Source of the DNA: Novosphingobium sp. CF614
GTDB lineage: Bacteria; Pseudomonadota; Alphaproteobacteria; Sphingomonadales; Sphingomonadaceae
Length of the DNA stretch: 64,000 bases
Assembly: GCF_900113255.1 (NCBI RefSeq)
Contig: NZ_FOOR01000013.1
Span: 25,970 to 89,969, forward strand
Direction: 5' to 3'
Under the pieces are notes generated by a model, which ran no database searches, was not told the DNA's origin, and saw only the letters and a program-made list of their open reading frames with translations. Below, one piece after another: positions 1-8,319 of this stretch. Position 1 is the stretch's first letter. Every line of letters starts with the position of its first letter. The translations under genes and the position numbers were made by a program.

Positions 1-908
1 ACGGCCAGTTCGGTCGAGATCCTCTCCCGGATGCGGCCGACCAGCAAGGCGCCGATCACCGCGCCGATGCCCTGCGCGCAAAGCAGCATGCCGAATGTCG
101 CCGCATCGCCGCCCAGCAGGTCCTTGGCGACCAGCGGCGCGAGCGCCGACGCGGTGGCGGTGGACAAGGCGAAAAAGTTGACCCGCAACATCGCAGTGCG
201 GATCGCCGGGGCATTCAGCGCGTAGCGCACCCCGCTGATGAGCGCCCGGTCGATTCGTTCGGGCGGAAGCCGCGAGGGTACGTGGTCCCTGCGCCAGAGG
301 AAAAAGGCGGTCAGCAACGGCAGGTAGAGCAGGGCCGTCATGCCGAACACGGTCTTCGCGCCGTAGAGCACCACGATGACGCCGCCCAGCGCCGGGCCGA
401 AGCTGCGGGCCATGTTGTAGCTGATGGTGCCCAGCGCCACCGCCGCGGGCAGATGCGCGCGCGATACCTGTTCCGGGATCGAGGCCTGCCACGACGGCGA
501 GAACAAGGCCACGCCCGCGCCGATCAACATGCAGAACAGCAGCAGCAGTTCCGGCGTGATAAGGCCGAGAAAGCCGATCCCGGCCAGGACGGCGGCGCAG
601 ACCGCGCTGAAGCCAAGGCCCGTCATCGCGATTCGCCTCCGGTCGAACATGTCGGCGATGGCACCGGCCGGCAGCGTCACCAGCACGAGCGGCACCATCA
701 TCGCCGTCTGGACCAGCGCGACCATGCTCGGCGAACTGGAAAGCCGCGTCATTTCCCACGCCGCGCCCACGCCCAGGAACAGCTGCCCGAAATTCGAAAA
801 CAGGCTCGCCAGCCAGATTCGGCGGAACGTGGCTTCCTGCAAGGGAGCGAAAGCGCTGCTCCTCGTCCCAGCCGTTCCGGCCCCATTGGCATCGCTGCTG
901 CCGGACAT
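1..908 (-). CDS. MFS transporter (EntS/MFS_3-like exporter), C-terminus cut off by window edge
   Basis: An inner-membrane major facilitator, probably an exporter. About 302 residues are visible from ATG at 906-908 to the window edge, and the C-terminal part lies outside. After a hydrophilic lead of about 25 residues come regularly spaced hydrophobic helices, with the MFS loop signature AGAIADMFDRRR between helices 2 and 3. The pattern resembles the MFS_3 group that includes enterobactin exporter EntS. The gene is divergent from a MarR regulator 249 bp away, an arrangement typical of a regulated drug or metabolite pump. The substrate is unknown. The start was chosen as the first in-frame ATG before the hydrophobic region. 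Confidence 0.85.
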   Translation of the reverse strand, partial: MSGSSDANGAGTAGTRSSAFAPLQEATFRRIWLASLFSNFGQLFLGVGAAWEMTRLSSSPSMVALVQTAMMVPLVLVTLPAGAIADMFDRRRIAMTGLGFSAVCAAVLAGIGFLGLITPELLLLFCMLIGAGVALFSPSWQASIPEQVSRAHLPAAVALGTISYNMARSFGPALGGVIVVLYGAKTVFGMTALLYLPLLTAFFLWRRDHVPSRLPPERIDRALISGVRYALNAPAIRTAMLRVNFFALSTATASALAPLVAKDLLGGDAATFGMLLCAQGIGAVIGALLVGRIRERISTELA

Positions 909-993
909 CGCCACGTCTTCCTCATACCTGTCGGACCGCGATCTTGTCCCCCGCGTTGCCCACGTCAAGGCGGCCTATCGCGAAGACGATCGA

Positions 994-1024
994 TTGACGC
1001 AACCGCATCGCGCGCCAATATACT
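994..1024 (+). promoter_or_regulatory. Possible promoter for the MarR gene
   Basis: TTGACG (994-999) and TATACT (1019-1024) resemble -35 and -10 boxes. The 19-nt spacer is longer than ideal. They lie in the divergent gap between the MFS and MarR genes and point toward MarR. This is a visual match only. Confidence 0.3.
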
Positions 1025-1157
1025 AACCATGGAAAGCAATTGGCCGTGATCGGGTTCGCACCGCTGATCGCATTTCATCATGCGACCTTCGCATGCCCCC
1101 GGCGCGAACGGGGCCGTATCGAATATTGCTGATAATTGAACCAGGAAGGAACTGCGC

Positions 1158-1646
1158 GTGGCGACCGACGCCGACAACAAATCGACCGAGGTGAAGAAAT
1201 CTCCCTTCGGCAACCGTGAGGAAAGTCCGAAGCGGCACGTCGGCTTGCGCATGACGGTGATCGCGCGGCTGCTGCGCAACAATTTCGACCGCAAGGTCGC
1301 GGTGCTCAACGTCACGCGCTCGCAATGGGCGATGATTGCGACGGTGGCGCGCCATCCCGGCTCTACCCAGCGCACGATCGCGGAATACCTGGAAATGTCG
1401 GAAGCATCGGCTGGCCGCCTGATCGATCGGCTCTGCGCTGACGGCCTGCTCGAACGGCGTGACCGCCGGGACGACCGGCGCGCACGCGCGGTCTACCCCA
1501 CCGAACAGGCACGTCCCCTGCTGGTCAGGCTCGGCGCTATCGCCAACGAAAGCGAGCAGCGCATGTTCAATGGCTTTTCCGACGAGGAAATCGAGCAAAT
1601 GCGCGGTTTCATGGATCGCATTTATGACAATGTGTGCCGCGGCTGA
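1158..1646 (+). CDS. MarR-family transcriptional regulator
   Basis: A 162-residue winged-helix regulator of the MarR family. The central part (about residues 60-130) shows the recognition region TIAEYLEMSEASAGRLIDRL followed by the charged wing RRDRRDDRRARAVYPTE that is diagnostic of MarR proteins. Helices predicted on both sides would form the dimer interface. The start is GTG at 1158, supported by AGGAAGGA about eight bases upstream. It is transcribed away from the MFS exporter at 1-908, so it probably represses that exporter and itself through the shared gap. The inducing ligand is unknown. Family assignment is firm; target assignment is inference from position. Confidence 0.92.
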   Translation: MATDADNKSTEVKKSPFGNREESPKRHVGLRMTVIARLLRNNFDRKVAVLNVTRSQWAMIATVARHPGSTQRTIAEYLEMSEASAGRLIDRLCADGLLERRDRRDDRRARAVYPTEQARPLLVRLGAIANESEQRMFNGFSDEEIEQMRGFMDRIYDNVCRG

Positions 1647-1670
1647 AACGGCGTCCATCGGCCGGATGGA

Positions 1671-1717
1671 GCATCGTCCGCAAAAGTGGGAACCCGGTTT
1701 TTCGCTTAAAACGATGC
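1671..1717. repeat. Palindromic intergenic repeat of alphaproteobacterial type
   Basis: The ends GCATCGT (1671-1677) and ACGATGC (1711-1717) are complementary. The interior carries AAAAGTGGGAACCCGGTTTTT, itself partly self-complementary. This resembles the short palindromes scattered between genes in many alphaproteobacteria (core like AAAGTGGGAACCGGTTTT). It sits about 25 bp after the MarR stop and could also end that transcript. Confidence 0.7.
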
Positions 1718-1798
1718 GATAACAAAAACCAGGGCGGGTGACTTGCGCCGGATTTCGCCCCGGATTTCGCACAGCCCGCTCAGAACGCGCACAAACAG

Positions 1799-1826
1799 AA
1801 AGGGCGGCGCCGAAGCACCGCCCTTT
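1799..1826 (-). terminator. Rho-independent terminator of the small secreted protein gene
   Basis: A 9-bp perfect stem, AAAGGGCGG (1799-1807) and CCGCCCTTT (1818-1826), has a 10-nt loop and lies about 25 bp past the stop of the leftward gene at 1851-2171. The following U tract (CTGTTTGTG) is short. Confidence 0.75.
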
Positions 1827-1850
1827 CCGCCTTGAGAGCTCGTGAAAAGC

Positions 1851-2171
1851 TTACTTGATCGAAGCAAGGTCCCGCTTCGAGAGCGCGGTCGTGACCTTGC
1901 CGTTAACCTCGCTGAGGGTCGAGGCCGGAACCGTGACGAGACGGCCGTCCAGCATGACCTGCGGGTTACCGTCGGCAGTGACGCGGTATACCGGGGCGAT
2001 GCGATAGCCGTTCGCCGAGTAGAGCATGGCGCCGGCATTCACCTTGACGGGGGCGGCGGCTTCCTCGGTAACTTCGCGGACCGACTGGGTGGTTTCAGCG
2101 AAGACGGCGGAAGGGATACCGGCCAGAGTCGCGAAAGCGGCAAGGGCGGCGAGAGGGGCGAACTTGTTCAT
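1851..2171 (-). CDS. Small secreted protein of unknown function
   Basis: A 106-residue protein that I do not recognise. It has a classical signal peptide: a positively charged start, hydrophobic core LAALAAFATLAGIPS and a cleavage site ending VFA-E, giving a mature periplasmic or secreted product of about 80 residues. The mature part has no cysteines and no recognisable enzyme motif. ATG at 2171 is preceded by GGAG at good distance. It is monocistronic, with its own promoter (2232-2260) and terminator (1799-1826), and its codon use matches its neighbours. Small exported proteins like this are common in sphingomonads, but no role can be inferred. Confidence 0.8.
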   Translation of the reverse strand: MNKFAPLAALAAFATLAGIPSAVFAETTQSVREVTEEAAAPVKVNAGAMLYSANGYRIAPVYRVTADGNPQVMLDGRLVTVPASTLSEVNGKVTTALSKRDLASIK

Positions 2172-2224
2172 CGTGATAATCTCCGAAATTATGAAAACTG
2201 CGAACTGGTGGCTTCTTCACCTTA

Positions 2225-2260
2225 CTAACCTAGGTTAGGAGTTGTTCGCACCAAAGTCAA
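2225..2260 (-). promoter_or_regulatory. Sigma70-type promoter overlapping a perfect 14-bp palindrome
   Basis: Read leftward, TTGACT (2255-2260) and TAACCT (2232-2237) are separated by exactly 17 bp and lie about 65 bp upstream of the secreted protein's ATG. The -10 box is embedded in the perfect palindrome CTAACCTAGGTTAG (2225-2238). A repressor bound there would block the promoter directly. Confidence 0.65.
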
Positions 2261-2549
2261 TTGCAATTGTTGCAACTGCGAACGCGGTTTGCTCAAAAGC
2301 CGGACTCCATCGCGGGTCGCGGCGGGAGAGCCAGCCGGGCGCGGTGCTCCGGGGTCAGGGAGCGGAGGACCTTTTCGCGGCTTCTCATGGCGGCGCGGCC
2401 ATGCATAATATTCTATCGGCACCGCTCGAACTCGGCCTTGAACGGGAACCGATCGCATGCCTAAAGACACGCCGTGCGATTGCATGGGGATGCGCAAGCC
2501 CCCTATGCTGGACATTCAACATCAAACACCCGCCAAGAAGGAACCCGAG
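2261..2549. other. Intergenic region, nothing clear
   Basis: This is the gap between the secreted protein's promoter and the small gene at 2550. Apart from the two adjacent CAATTG hexamers at about 2259-2270, I see no convincing gene, repeat or RNA. A promoter for the catabolic operon starting at 2550 is expected here, but I could not single one out. Confidence 0.4.
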
Positions 2550-2840
2550 ATGAAGCCTGGAACCCGCCTCAAAAGCGCCGCCTGCGACACCGAAGTCATG
2601 GTGATCCGCTGCGCCGACGGCCAGATCGAATGCGGCGGCGCGCCGATGGCCGAAGCCAAGCCCGCCGAGCCCGCGCCGCTCGCCGCCGATTTCTCGGCCG
2701 GCACGCTGATGGGCAAGCGTTACGTCGATGCCGACGGCAAGTACGAACTGCTCTGTGTCAAGCCGGGCAAGGGCTCGCTTTCGGTTGACGGCGTCGCGCT
2801 GGTCGTCAAGGACGCGAAGCCGCTTCCGGCTTCCGACTGA
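2550..2840 (+). CDS. Small conserved-looking hypothetical protein, first gene of the catabolic run
   Basis: A 96-residue soluble protein that I do not recognise. An N-terminal half with CDTEVMVIRCADG and CGGAPM is followed by an Ala/Pro-rich spacer (about residues 37-48) and a compact end containing GKRYVDADGKYELLCVKPGKG. Three cysteines are spread along it. The start is ATG at 2550, with AAGGA about ten bases upstream; an upstream in-frame ATG at 2457 lacks such support. It precedes the acyl-CoA ligase by 29 bp on the same strand and is probably co-transcribed with it. It might be a small accessory or metal-related protein, but that is a guess. Confidence 0.65.
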   Translation: MKPGTRLKSAACDTEVMVIRCADGQIECGGAPMAEAKPAEPAPLAADFSAGTLMGKRYVDADGKYELLCVKPGKGSLSVDGVALVVKDAKPLPASD

Positions 2841-2869
2841 TCGCCCATCCGCCAAGGCAGCAATATACG

Positions 2870-4369
2870 ATGAACATTGCCCTCCTTCTCGAAATGGCGG
2901 CGGAAGCCGCGTCCGATCGTATCTGCCTTGTCTGCGACGGCAAGCGCTGGACTTATGGCGATCTGCTCGATGCCGCGCGCGGCGCTTTCGAACTGATCCA
3001 GGAGAGCGAGGCCGAATACGTCGCGCTGCTGGACGAAAGCAGCGAGGCGGCGGTGATCGCGGTGTTCGGCGCGGCGCTGGCCGGGGTGCCCTATTGCCCG
3101 CTCAACTACCGCCTGCCCGATGCCGACCTGGCCGCCCTGCTCGGCCGCATCGCACCGGCGCTGGTGATCGGCGACGAGGAACGCGTGACCCGGCTCGCAG
3201 GAGATCAGGGCCACACGATCTACTCGCGCGAGGAATTCACGCTCAAGGCACAGGAAACCGTGCCCGCCGACGACGCGCGCGAGTACGATCCGGGCGAAGG
3301 CATCGCCATCCAGCTCTTCACCAGCGGCACCACCGCCGCGCCCAAGGCGGCGATCCTGCGCCACTCGAACCTGCTCGGCTACATCCTGGGCACCGTCGAG
3401 TTCGCCTCCGCCGACGAGGCGGACGCCGCGCTGATGGTGGTCCCGCCTTATCACATCGCCGGCATTTCCGCCCTGCTCTCCTCGATCTATGCCCAGCGCA
3501 AGATCGTGATGCTGCCCAATTTCTCGCCCGAAGGCTGGCTGGGCCTGGTGGAGGCCGAGGCGATCACCAATGCCTTCGTGGTGCCGACCATGCTGGCGCG
3601 CATCGTCGATGCCATGGAGAAGGGCCTGAACGCCGATGTCGCCACGCTGCGCGCGATCGCCTACGGCGGCGGCAAGATGCCGCTGGAGGTGATCCACAAG
3701 GCCCTGGAGCGCTTCCCGGGCGCCGGTTTCACCAATGCCTACGGCCTTACCGAAACCAGTTCCACCGTCGCGCTGCTTGGCCCCGACGATCACCGCGAGG
3801 CGCTGGCGTCCGACGATCCCAAAGTCCGCGCCCGCCTGACCTCGCTCGGCAAGCCGATCCCGACCGTCGAGATCGAGATTCGCGGCGAGAACGGCGAAGT
3901 CCTGCCCGCCGGCGAAGCGGGCGAGATCTACGTGCGCGGCGAGCAGGTCTCGGGCGAGTACAAGGAAAAGAGCGCGCTCGACGCGGAAGGGTGGTTCCCC
4001 ACGCGCGATGCGGGCTACATGGACGAGGACGGCTACCTGTTCCTGTCCGGCCGGGCCGACGACGTCATCGTGCGCGGCGGGGAAAACATGTCGCCGGGCG
4101 AGATCGAGGACGTGCTGCTCACCCACCCGGCCATCGCCGATGCCTGTGCCTGCGCGATTCCCTCGGTGGAATGGGGCGAGGCGGTGGGCGTCGCCGTGGT
4201 CACGCGCGACGGGCACGAGCCGCCGTGCGAGGCGGAGCTGAAGGACCTCGTGCGCTCGCGCCTGCGTTCCTCGCGCGTGCCCGAGAAAGTCGCCTTCGTC
4301 GCGGAGCTGCCCTACAACGAGATGGGCAAGCTGCTGCGCCGCAAGGTCAAGGAAGTCCTTGCCGACTGA
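2870..4369 (+). CDS. AMP-forming acyl-CoA ligase
   Basis: A 499-residue class I adenylate-forming enzyme that should activate a carboxylic acid with ATP and link it to CoA in the cytoplasm. All signatures are visible: the phosphate loop TSGTTAAPKA from residue 151, the A5 motif YGLTE at 291, the hinge region GRADDVIVRGGENMSPGEIE, and the catalytic lysine at 487 in EMGKLLRRK. Length is typical of the family. It overlaps the downstream CoA-transferase gene by 11 bp, so the two are translationally linked. In this setting it probably activates an acid formed by the surrounding oxygenases or hydrolases. The acid is not determinable from sequence. Confidence 0.92.
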   Translation: MNIALLLEMAAEAASDRICLVCDGKRWTYGDLLDAARGAFELIQESEAEYVALLDESSEAAVIAVFGAALAGVPYCPLNYRLPDADLAALLGRIAPALVIGDEERVTRLAGDQGHTIYSREEFTLKAQETVPADDAREYDPGEGIAIQLFTSGTTAAPKAAILRHSNLLGYILGTVEFASADEADAALMVVPPYHIAGISALLSSIYAQRKIVMLPNFSPEGWLGLVEAEAITNAFVVPTMLARIVDAMEKGLNADVATLRAIAYGGGKMPLEVIHKALERFPGAGFTNAYGLTETSSTVALLGPDDHREALASDDPKVRARLTSLGKPIPTVEIEIRGENGEVLPAGEAGEIYVRGEQVSGEYKEKSALDAEGWFPTRDAGYMDEDGYLFLSGRADDVIVRGGENMSPGEIEDVLLTHPAIADACACAIPSVEWGEAVGVAVVTRDGHEPPCEAELKDLVRSRLRSSRVPEKVAFVAELPYNEMGKLLRRKVKEVLAD

Positions 4370-5567
4370 AACCCTGCCCTCCGGCCCGGCGATACCCCTG
4401 TCGCGCTGGGCCGACCGGCAACTGAAAGCCATGGCGCGCGAGCACGGCCTGGCCGCGCTTGCCGCGCTGGAAGGCGCCGCCCTGATGGGAGAGCGCGCGT
4501 CGAGCGGCGGCTATCGCATCGCCGGACGCGTTTCCGCCGGAGCAGGCGGCAGCCGGCTGCTGCCGACGCGCGATGGCGGCTGGTTCGCATTGACCTTGAT
4601 CCGGGACGAAGACCGCGCACTGCTGCCCGCGTTGCTGGGCGATGCCGGCCTGTCGATCCACGACGATGACGCGATCACCGCGGCAGTGGGACAGCACGAT
4701 TGCGCCGCGCTGGTCGAGCGCGGCCGCGTCCTGGGGCTGCCGGTCGCCTCCACCGACGAAACGCCCGCCGCGCCGCCCGTGGAGATCATGACCCTCGGCC
4801 CCCGCCGCCGGCGTCCGCCCGGCCACCGCCCGCTGGTGATCGACCTGTCCGCGATCTGGGCTGGGCCGCTGGCGGGTCATCTGTTCTGGCAGGCCGGCAT
4901 GGACGTGGTCAAAGTGGAGAGCCGGGGCCGTCCCGACCTGATCCGGCACGACGATCCGGCGATGTTCGCCCTCGTCAACCAGGGCAAGGCCAACGTCCTG
5001 GTCGATTTCTCCAGCGAGCCCGAGAAAGCGGCGCTGATCGCGCTCATCCGCCGCGCCGACGTGGTGATCGAATCGTCCCGCCCGCGCGCGCTGTTGCACC
5101 TGGGCGTCGATGCCGGGGCGCTCGTCCGCGAAGTGCCGGGGCTGGTCTGGCTTTCAGTGACCGGGCACGGCGCCAGCGGCGATGCGGCGAACTGGGCAGG
5201 CATCGGCAACGATTGCGGCGTGGCCGGCGGCCTGTCGCGCGCGATGGCCGACCTGACCGGCGAGATCGGCTACGTCGGCGACGCCATCGCCGATCCGCTC
5301 ACCGGCATTCTCGCCGCGCGCGAAGGGCTCAAGGCCTTGCGCGGCGGCATGGCCCAGCGCATTGGCCTGTCGATGAGCGCGATAGCGGCCATGGCCCTGG
5401 CCGAGGAACGCGCGCATGACCGCGCCGCCATCGACGCCGAGCTGCGGGCGTGGGGCGAGTCGGGCGGCCGCTTGTTCCCGCAAGTACCGCCCCGCACCCC
5501 GCGCGCCGAAGTCCGCGCGCTGGGGGCCGATACCACGCGCTGCCTGCCGGAGCTTGCCCGGTGCTGA
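4359..5567 (+). CDS. Class III (CaiB/BaiF-type) CoA-transferase
   Basis: A 402-residue family III CoA-transferase, which moves CoA between carboxylic acids. The family core starts near residue 155 (IDLSAIWAGPLAGHLF), with VVKVESRGRPDLIR, VVIESSRPRALLHLG and WLSVTGHGASG. The aspartate at 285 (GNDCGVAGG) aligns with the catalytic Asp of formyl-CoA transferase. The N-terminal 150 residues are weakly conserved. The start is TTG at 4359, inside the end of the ligase gene; AAGGAAG a few bases upstream supports it. Its stop overlaps the start of the amidohydrolase. Having both a ligase and a transferase suggests alternative ways to make the same thioester. Confidence 0.88.
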   Translation: MPTETLPSGPAIPLSRWADRQLKAMAREHGLAALAALEGAALMGERASSGGYRIAGRVSAGAGGSRLLPTRDGGWFALTLIRDEDRALLPALLGDAGLSIHDDDAITAAVGQHDCAALVERGRVLGLPVASTDETPAAPPVEIMTLGPRRRRPPGHRPLVIDLSAIWAGPLAGHLFWQAGMDVVKVESRGRPDLIRHDDPAMFALVNQGKANVLVDFSSEPEKAALIALIRRADVVIESSRPRALLHLGVDAGALVREVPGLVWLSVTGHGASGDAANWAGIGNDCGVAGGLSRAMADLTGEIGYVGDAIADPLTGILAAREGLKALRGGMAQRIGLSMSAIAAMALAEERAHDRAAIDAELRAWGESGGRLFPQVPPRTPRAEVRALGADTTRCLPELARC

Positions 5568-7000
5568 TCCGCAATGCCGAGGTTTGGCAGGCCGGCCCGG
5601 CCGACGTCCGCGTCGAAGCGGGGCGGATCGCCGCGCTCGGCACGCTGCCGGCCCTGCCCGGCGAAACGATCGTCGATGCATGTGGCGGCGCGCTGCTTCC
5701 CGGGCTCCACGATCACCACATCCACCTCGCCGCGCTGGCCGCGCGCAAGTCTTCGGTCGCTTGCGGCCCGCCGGAGGTCCGCGACGCGCAAGACCTTGCC
5801 CGCGCGCTGGACCGCCCGGGGACCGGCTGGCTGCGGGGCATCGGCTTTCACGAAAGCGTGCTGGGCGGCATCCTGCCCGATGCCGCCGCGCTCGACCGGC
5901 TGGTGCCGCACCGGCCCTTGCGCATGCAGCACCGCACCGGCCGGATGTGGCTGCTCAATTCGATGGCGCTGGACGAACTGCTGCGCGCCGCCGCGCCGCC
6001 GCCGGGGATCGAGCGCGAGGGCGGACGGTTCACCGGGCGGCTGTTCGACGAGGACGCCTGGCTGCAGCGCGCGCTGGGCAGCCGGCCCCCCGACTTTTCC
6101 GAAGCGAGCCGGGAACTGGCGCGGTACGGCATCACCGGCGTGACCGACATGTCACCGCGCAACGACCCGGCGATGGCGGCGCATTTCGCGCGGCAGGCGG
6201 CATCGGGCGCGCTGCGGCAGTCGCTCGTCCTCGCCGGGACGCCCGCGCTGGCGGAGGCGGCTTGCGAGGGATGGCGGCTCGGCCCGGTGAAGCTCCATCT
6301 GCACGAAGCCGCCCTGCCCGATTTCGACACGGCGCTGGCCTTCGTGCGGGCGGGCCATGGCCAGGACCGGCCGGTGGCGGTGCACTGCGTGACCGAGGTG
6401 GAGCTGGTCTTCGCTCTGGCCCTGCTGGAGGAAGCGGGCCACCTGCCGGAAGACCGGATCGAGCATGTCTCGATCGCCGCGCCCGAACTGGTCGCGCGGA
6501 TGGCGGCGCTCGGAGACGAAGCGGGGCTGCGCGCCTGCGTGCAACCCCACTTCGTCTCCGAGCGCGGCGACCGTTATCTCGCCGATGTCGAGCCGCGTCA
6601 CCACGGCGACCTCTATCGCCTGCGCAGCCTGCGCGAGGCCGGAATCGTCATGGCCGGCGGCAGCGACGCGCCTTACGGCAGCCCCGATCCCTGGACCGCG
6701 ATGGCGGCGGCGACAAGCCGGCGCACCAGCGGCGGGGCCGTGATCGGCCGGGACGAGGCGCTGACCCCAGAGCAGGCGCTGGCGCTCTATCTGGCCGATC
6801 CGCTCGACCTGGCCCGGCAGCGCCGGGTCGCGCCGGGCGAGCCCGCCGACCTCTGCCTGCTCGATCGGCCCTGGGCCCAGGCGCGCGCGCGGCCGCGGGG
6901 CACGGACGTCGCCGCTACCTGGGTATCAGGGCGCCTCGTCCACCAGCGCGTCGACAAGGCCCCAGTCGAGCGCTTGCCGGGCGCCGATGCGGCGCCCTGA
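5561..7000 (+). CDS. Amidohydrolase, family 3 (YtcJ-like)
   Basis: A 479-residue metal-dependent amidohydrolase. After a beta-rich N-terminal section comes the metal-binding HDHHIH (residues 50-55, HxH at 53/55). Later are a VAVHCVTE segment, an IEHVSIAAPEL segment, and GGSDAPYGSPDPW near the C-terminus carrying the usual catalytic aspartate. The family hydrolyses C-N bonds of amides or cyclic ureas. The start is GTG at 5561, overlapping the CoA-transferase stop by seven bases; longer upstream starts would run through that gene. The 3' end overlaps the convergent crotonase gene by 75 bp. Two overlapping joins indicate an operon with the ligase and transferase. Confidence 0.87.
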   Translation: MLIRNAEVWQAGPADVRVEAGRIAALGTLPALPGETIVDACGGALLPGLHDHHIHLAALAARKSSVACGPPEVRDAQDLARALDRPGTGWLRGIGFHESVLGGILPDAAALDRLVPHRPLRMQHRTGRMWLLNSMALDELLRAAAPPPGIEREGGRFTGRLFDEDAWLQRALGSRPPDFSEASRELARYGITGVTDMSPRNDPAMAAHFARQAASGALRQSLVLAGTPALAEAACEGWRLGPVKLHLHEAALPDFDTALAFVRAGHGQDRPVAVHCVTEVELVFALALLEEAGHLPEDRIEHVSIAAPELVARMAALGDEAGLRACVQPHFVSERGDRYLADVEPRHHGDLYRLRSLREAGIVMAGGSDAPYGSPDPWTAMAAATSRRTSGGAVIGRDEALTPEQALALYLADPLDLARQRRVAPGEPADLCLLDRPWAQARARPRGTDVAATWVSGRLVHQRVDKAPVERLPGADAAP

Positions 7001-7900
7001 CAGGATCATCAGCAGGGTTCGCTGACGGCCGATGCGGCGCGTCAGCGATACGCAGCCGCCGGCGCCGGGAAGGATACCCATGGCCAGTTCGGGAAGCTGG
7101 AACCAGGCGCGGGCGGTCGCCGTCACGCGCCGCGCGAAGGCGGCCAGTTCCAGCCCGGCGCCGACGCAGGCGCCGTCGACGTGAACTTCCAGGCGATCGG
7201 CGCAGCGCAGCGCCTCGCGCGCAGGCAGGGTATGGCAGCGGATCCTGTGCGCGGTGGCCGGGTCGGTAGTCGTGCCGAACTCCGCCAGTTCCGCGCCCAG
7301 GCTGAACGCCTTGCCTTGCGCCCGCAGCAGGACGCGCGCGATGGTGGGATCGGCGTTGGCGAGCGCGAAGGCTTCATGCAGGCCGTCGCGCATCGCCCGA
7401 TCGATCGCGTTTCCCGCCTCGGGCCTGTTCAGCACGACCACCAGGTCGTCCTCCTCCCGCGCCAGCATCACTCGCCCGGTCGGAGGCACGCGCTCGTCCC
7501 GGGGACGCGCGGCGATCCACGCGCGGTGGGCTTCGCTGCCTTGCAGCATGGCATAGGCGAGCGACTCGACGGTCAGCCCCTGTTCGAGCGGCAGCGCGGG
7601 CAGCAGGCGCAGCACTTGCGCCGCGGTCGCGGCGGCCAGCGGCTGGCGCGCGGCGGCCCGCACGACGGCGTCCGGATCGAACCGTTCGTCCACCACGGCA
7701 TCCAGCCGCGCGGCGAGCGGATGATCCGGCGCCCCGATCCCGATCACCGGGCAGGATGGCAGGCTGATGCCGGGGATGTCCGCGCTTTCCCGGGCAAGAT
7801 CGATCAGCGCGATCGGCCCCCGCCACTGCCCGGCATCGCTTTCCAGCCGGGCGGCCGGGATGGTGAAGGCGGCGGGAGACGTGGCTTGCATCATGGTCAT
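6926..7900 (-). CDS. Enoyl-CoA hydratase/isomerase (crotonase) family protein with N-terminal extension
   Basis: A 324-residue protein with a crotonase fold in its second half: LNRPEAGNAID, then the oxyanion-hole region GKAFSLGAELAEF, then GACVGAGLELA and LPELAMGILPGAGG. The first catalytic Glu position (PE) is kept, but the second, where hydratases have Glu in a segment like AMEMVLTG, reads TLLMILSG here. It may therefore be an isomerase, hydrolase or decarboxylase rather than a hydratase. The first 140 residues are extra compared with the usual 260-residue enzyme. ATG at 7900 was chosen, but no strong ribosome site is seen and a GTG at 8005 is possible. It runs against the operon and overlaps the end of the amidohydrolase gene. 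Confidence 0.85.
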   Translation of the reverse strand: MTMMQATSPAAFTIPAARLESDAGQWRGPIALIDLARESADIPGISLPSCPVIGIGAPDHPLAARLDAVVDERFDPDAVVRAAARQPLAAATAAQVLRLLPALPLEQGLTVESLAYAMLQGSEAHRAWIAARPRDERVPPTGRVMLAREEDDLVVVLNRPEAGNAIDRAMRDGLHEAFALANADPTIARVLLRAQGKAFSLGAELAEFGTTTDPATAHRIRCHTLPAREALRCADRLEVHVDGACVGAGLELAAFARRVTATARAWFQLPELAMGILPGAGGCVSLTRRIGRQRTLLMILSGRRIGARQALDWGLVDALVDEAP

Positions 7901-8319
7901 GCGAACCCGGCGCCGGGATCGGCACCCTTCGACCGGGGGATCGGACCCCGGCCCGGTCTTCGTGTTCCCTGCTCCAATATCACGAACCCGTTTCCCCTTG
8001 ACCACCCTGGCCCTACCGCCGCGCGGCTTTGTCCGCCAGCCCCCGGAGGCCTTGACGCCAGACGCCCTGCCGAGGCGGACCGGCGCCCCGACTGGCCGCG
8101 AACCTATCGTCCGTGGCCGGCGCGCCTCTTCCCCGGCCGCGCTGCAGGCCCGGAAAGGGCCCGCAGCAGCGCGCGGAGGCGCGGTCCAGTCAACTACTTA
8201 TTCGCAGGTGCACAAGACCCCCGGGCCTGCTCCCAACACACTCCAACGAACGGCATCCACCAAGAAGAACGCCGTCACGTCGCGGGAGGGGCCAGGAAAT
8301 CACAACCCCGGGGGCGTCG
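7901..8319. other. Divergent control region between crotonase and TonB receptor genes
   Basis: About 420 bp without a gene. The clearest structure is an imperfect hairpin at about 8141-8167, GCTGCAGGCCC paired with GGGCCCGCAGC around GGAAA with one mismatch. It lies roughly 150 bp before the receptor start. Promoters for both flanking genes are expected here, but I found no convincing pair of boxes. Confidence 0.45.

Noticed and set aside
282..1049. Plus-strand frames in the first kilobase
   Set aside because: They mirror a clear MFS transporter on the minus strand; their translations are hydrophilic and repetitive.
2720..4432. A 570-codon leftward open frame
   Set aside because: It is a shadow of the acyl-CoA ligase, whose complete set of motifs is on the plus strand.
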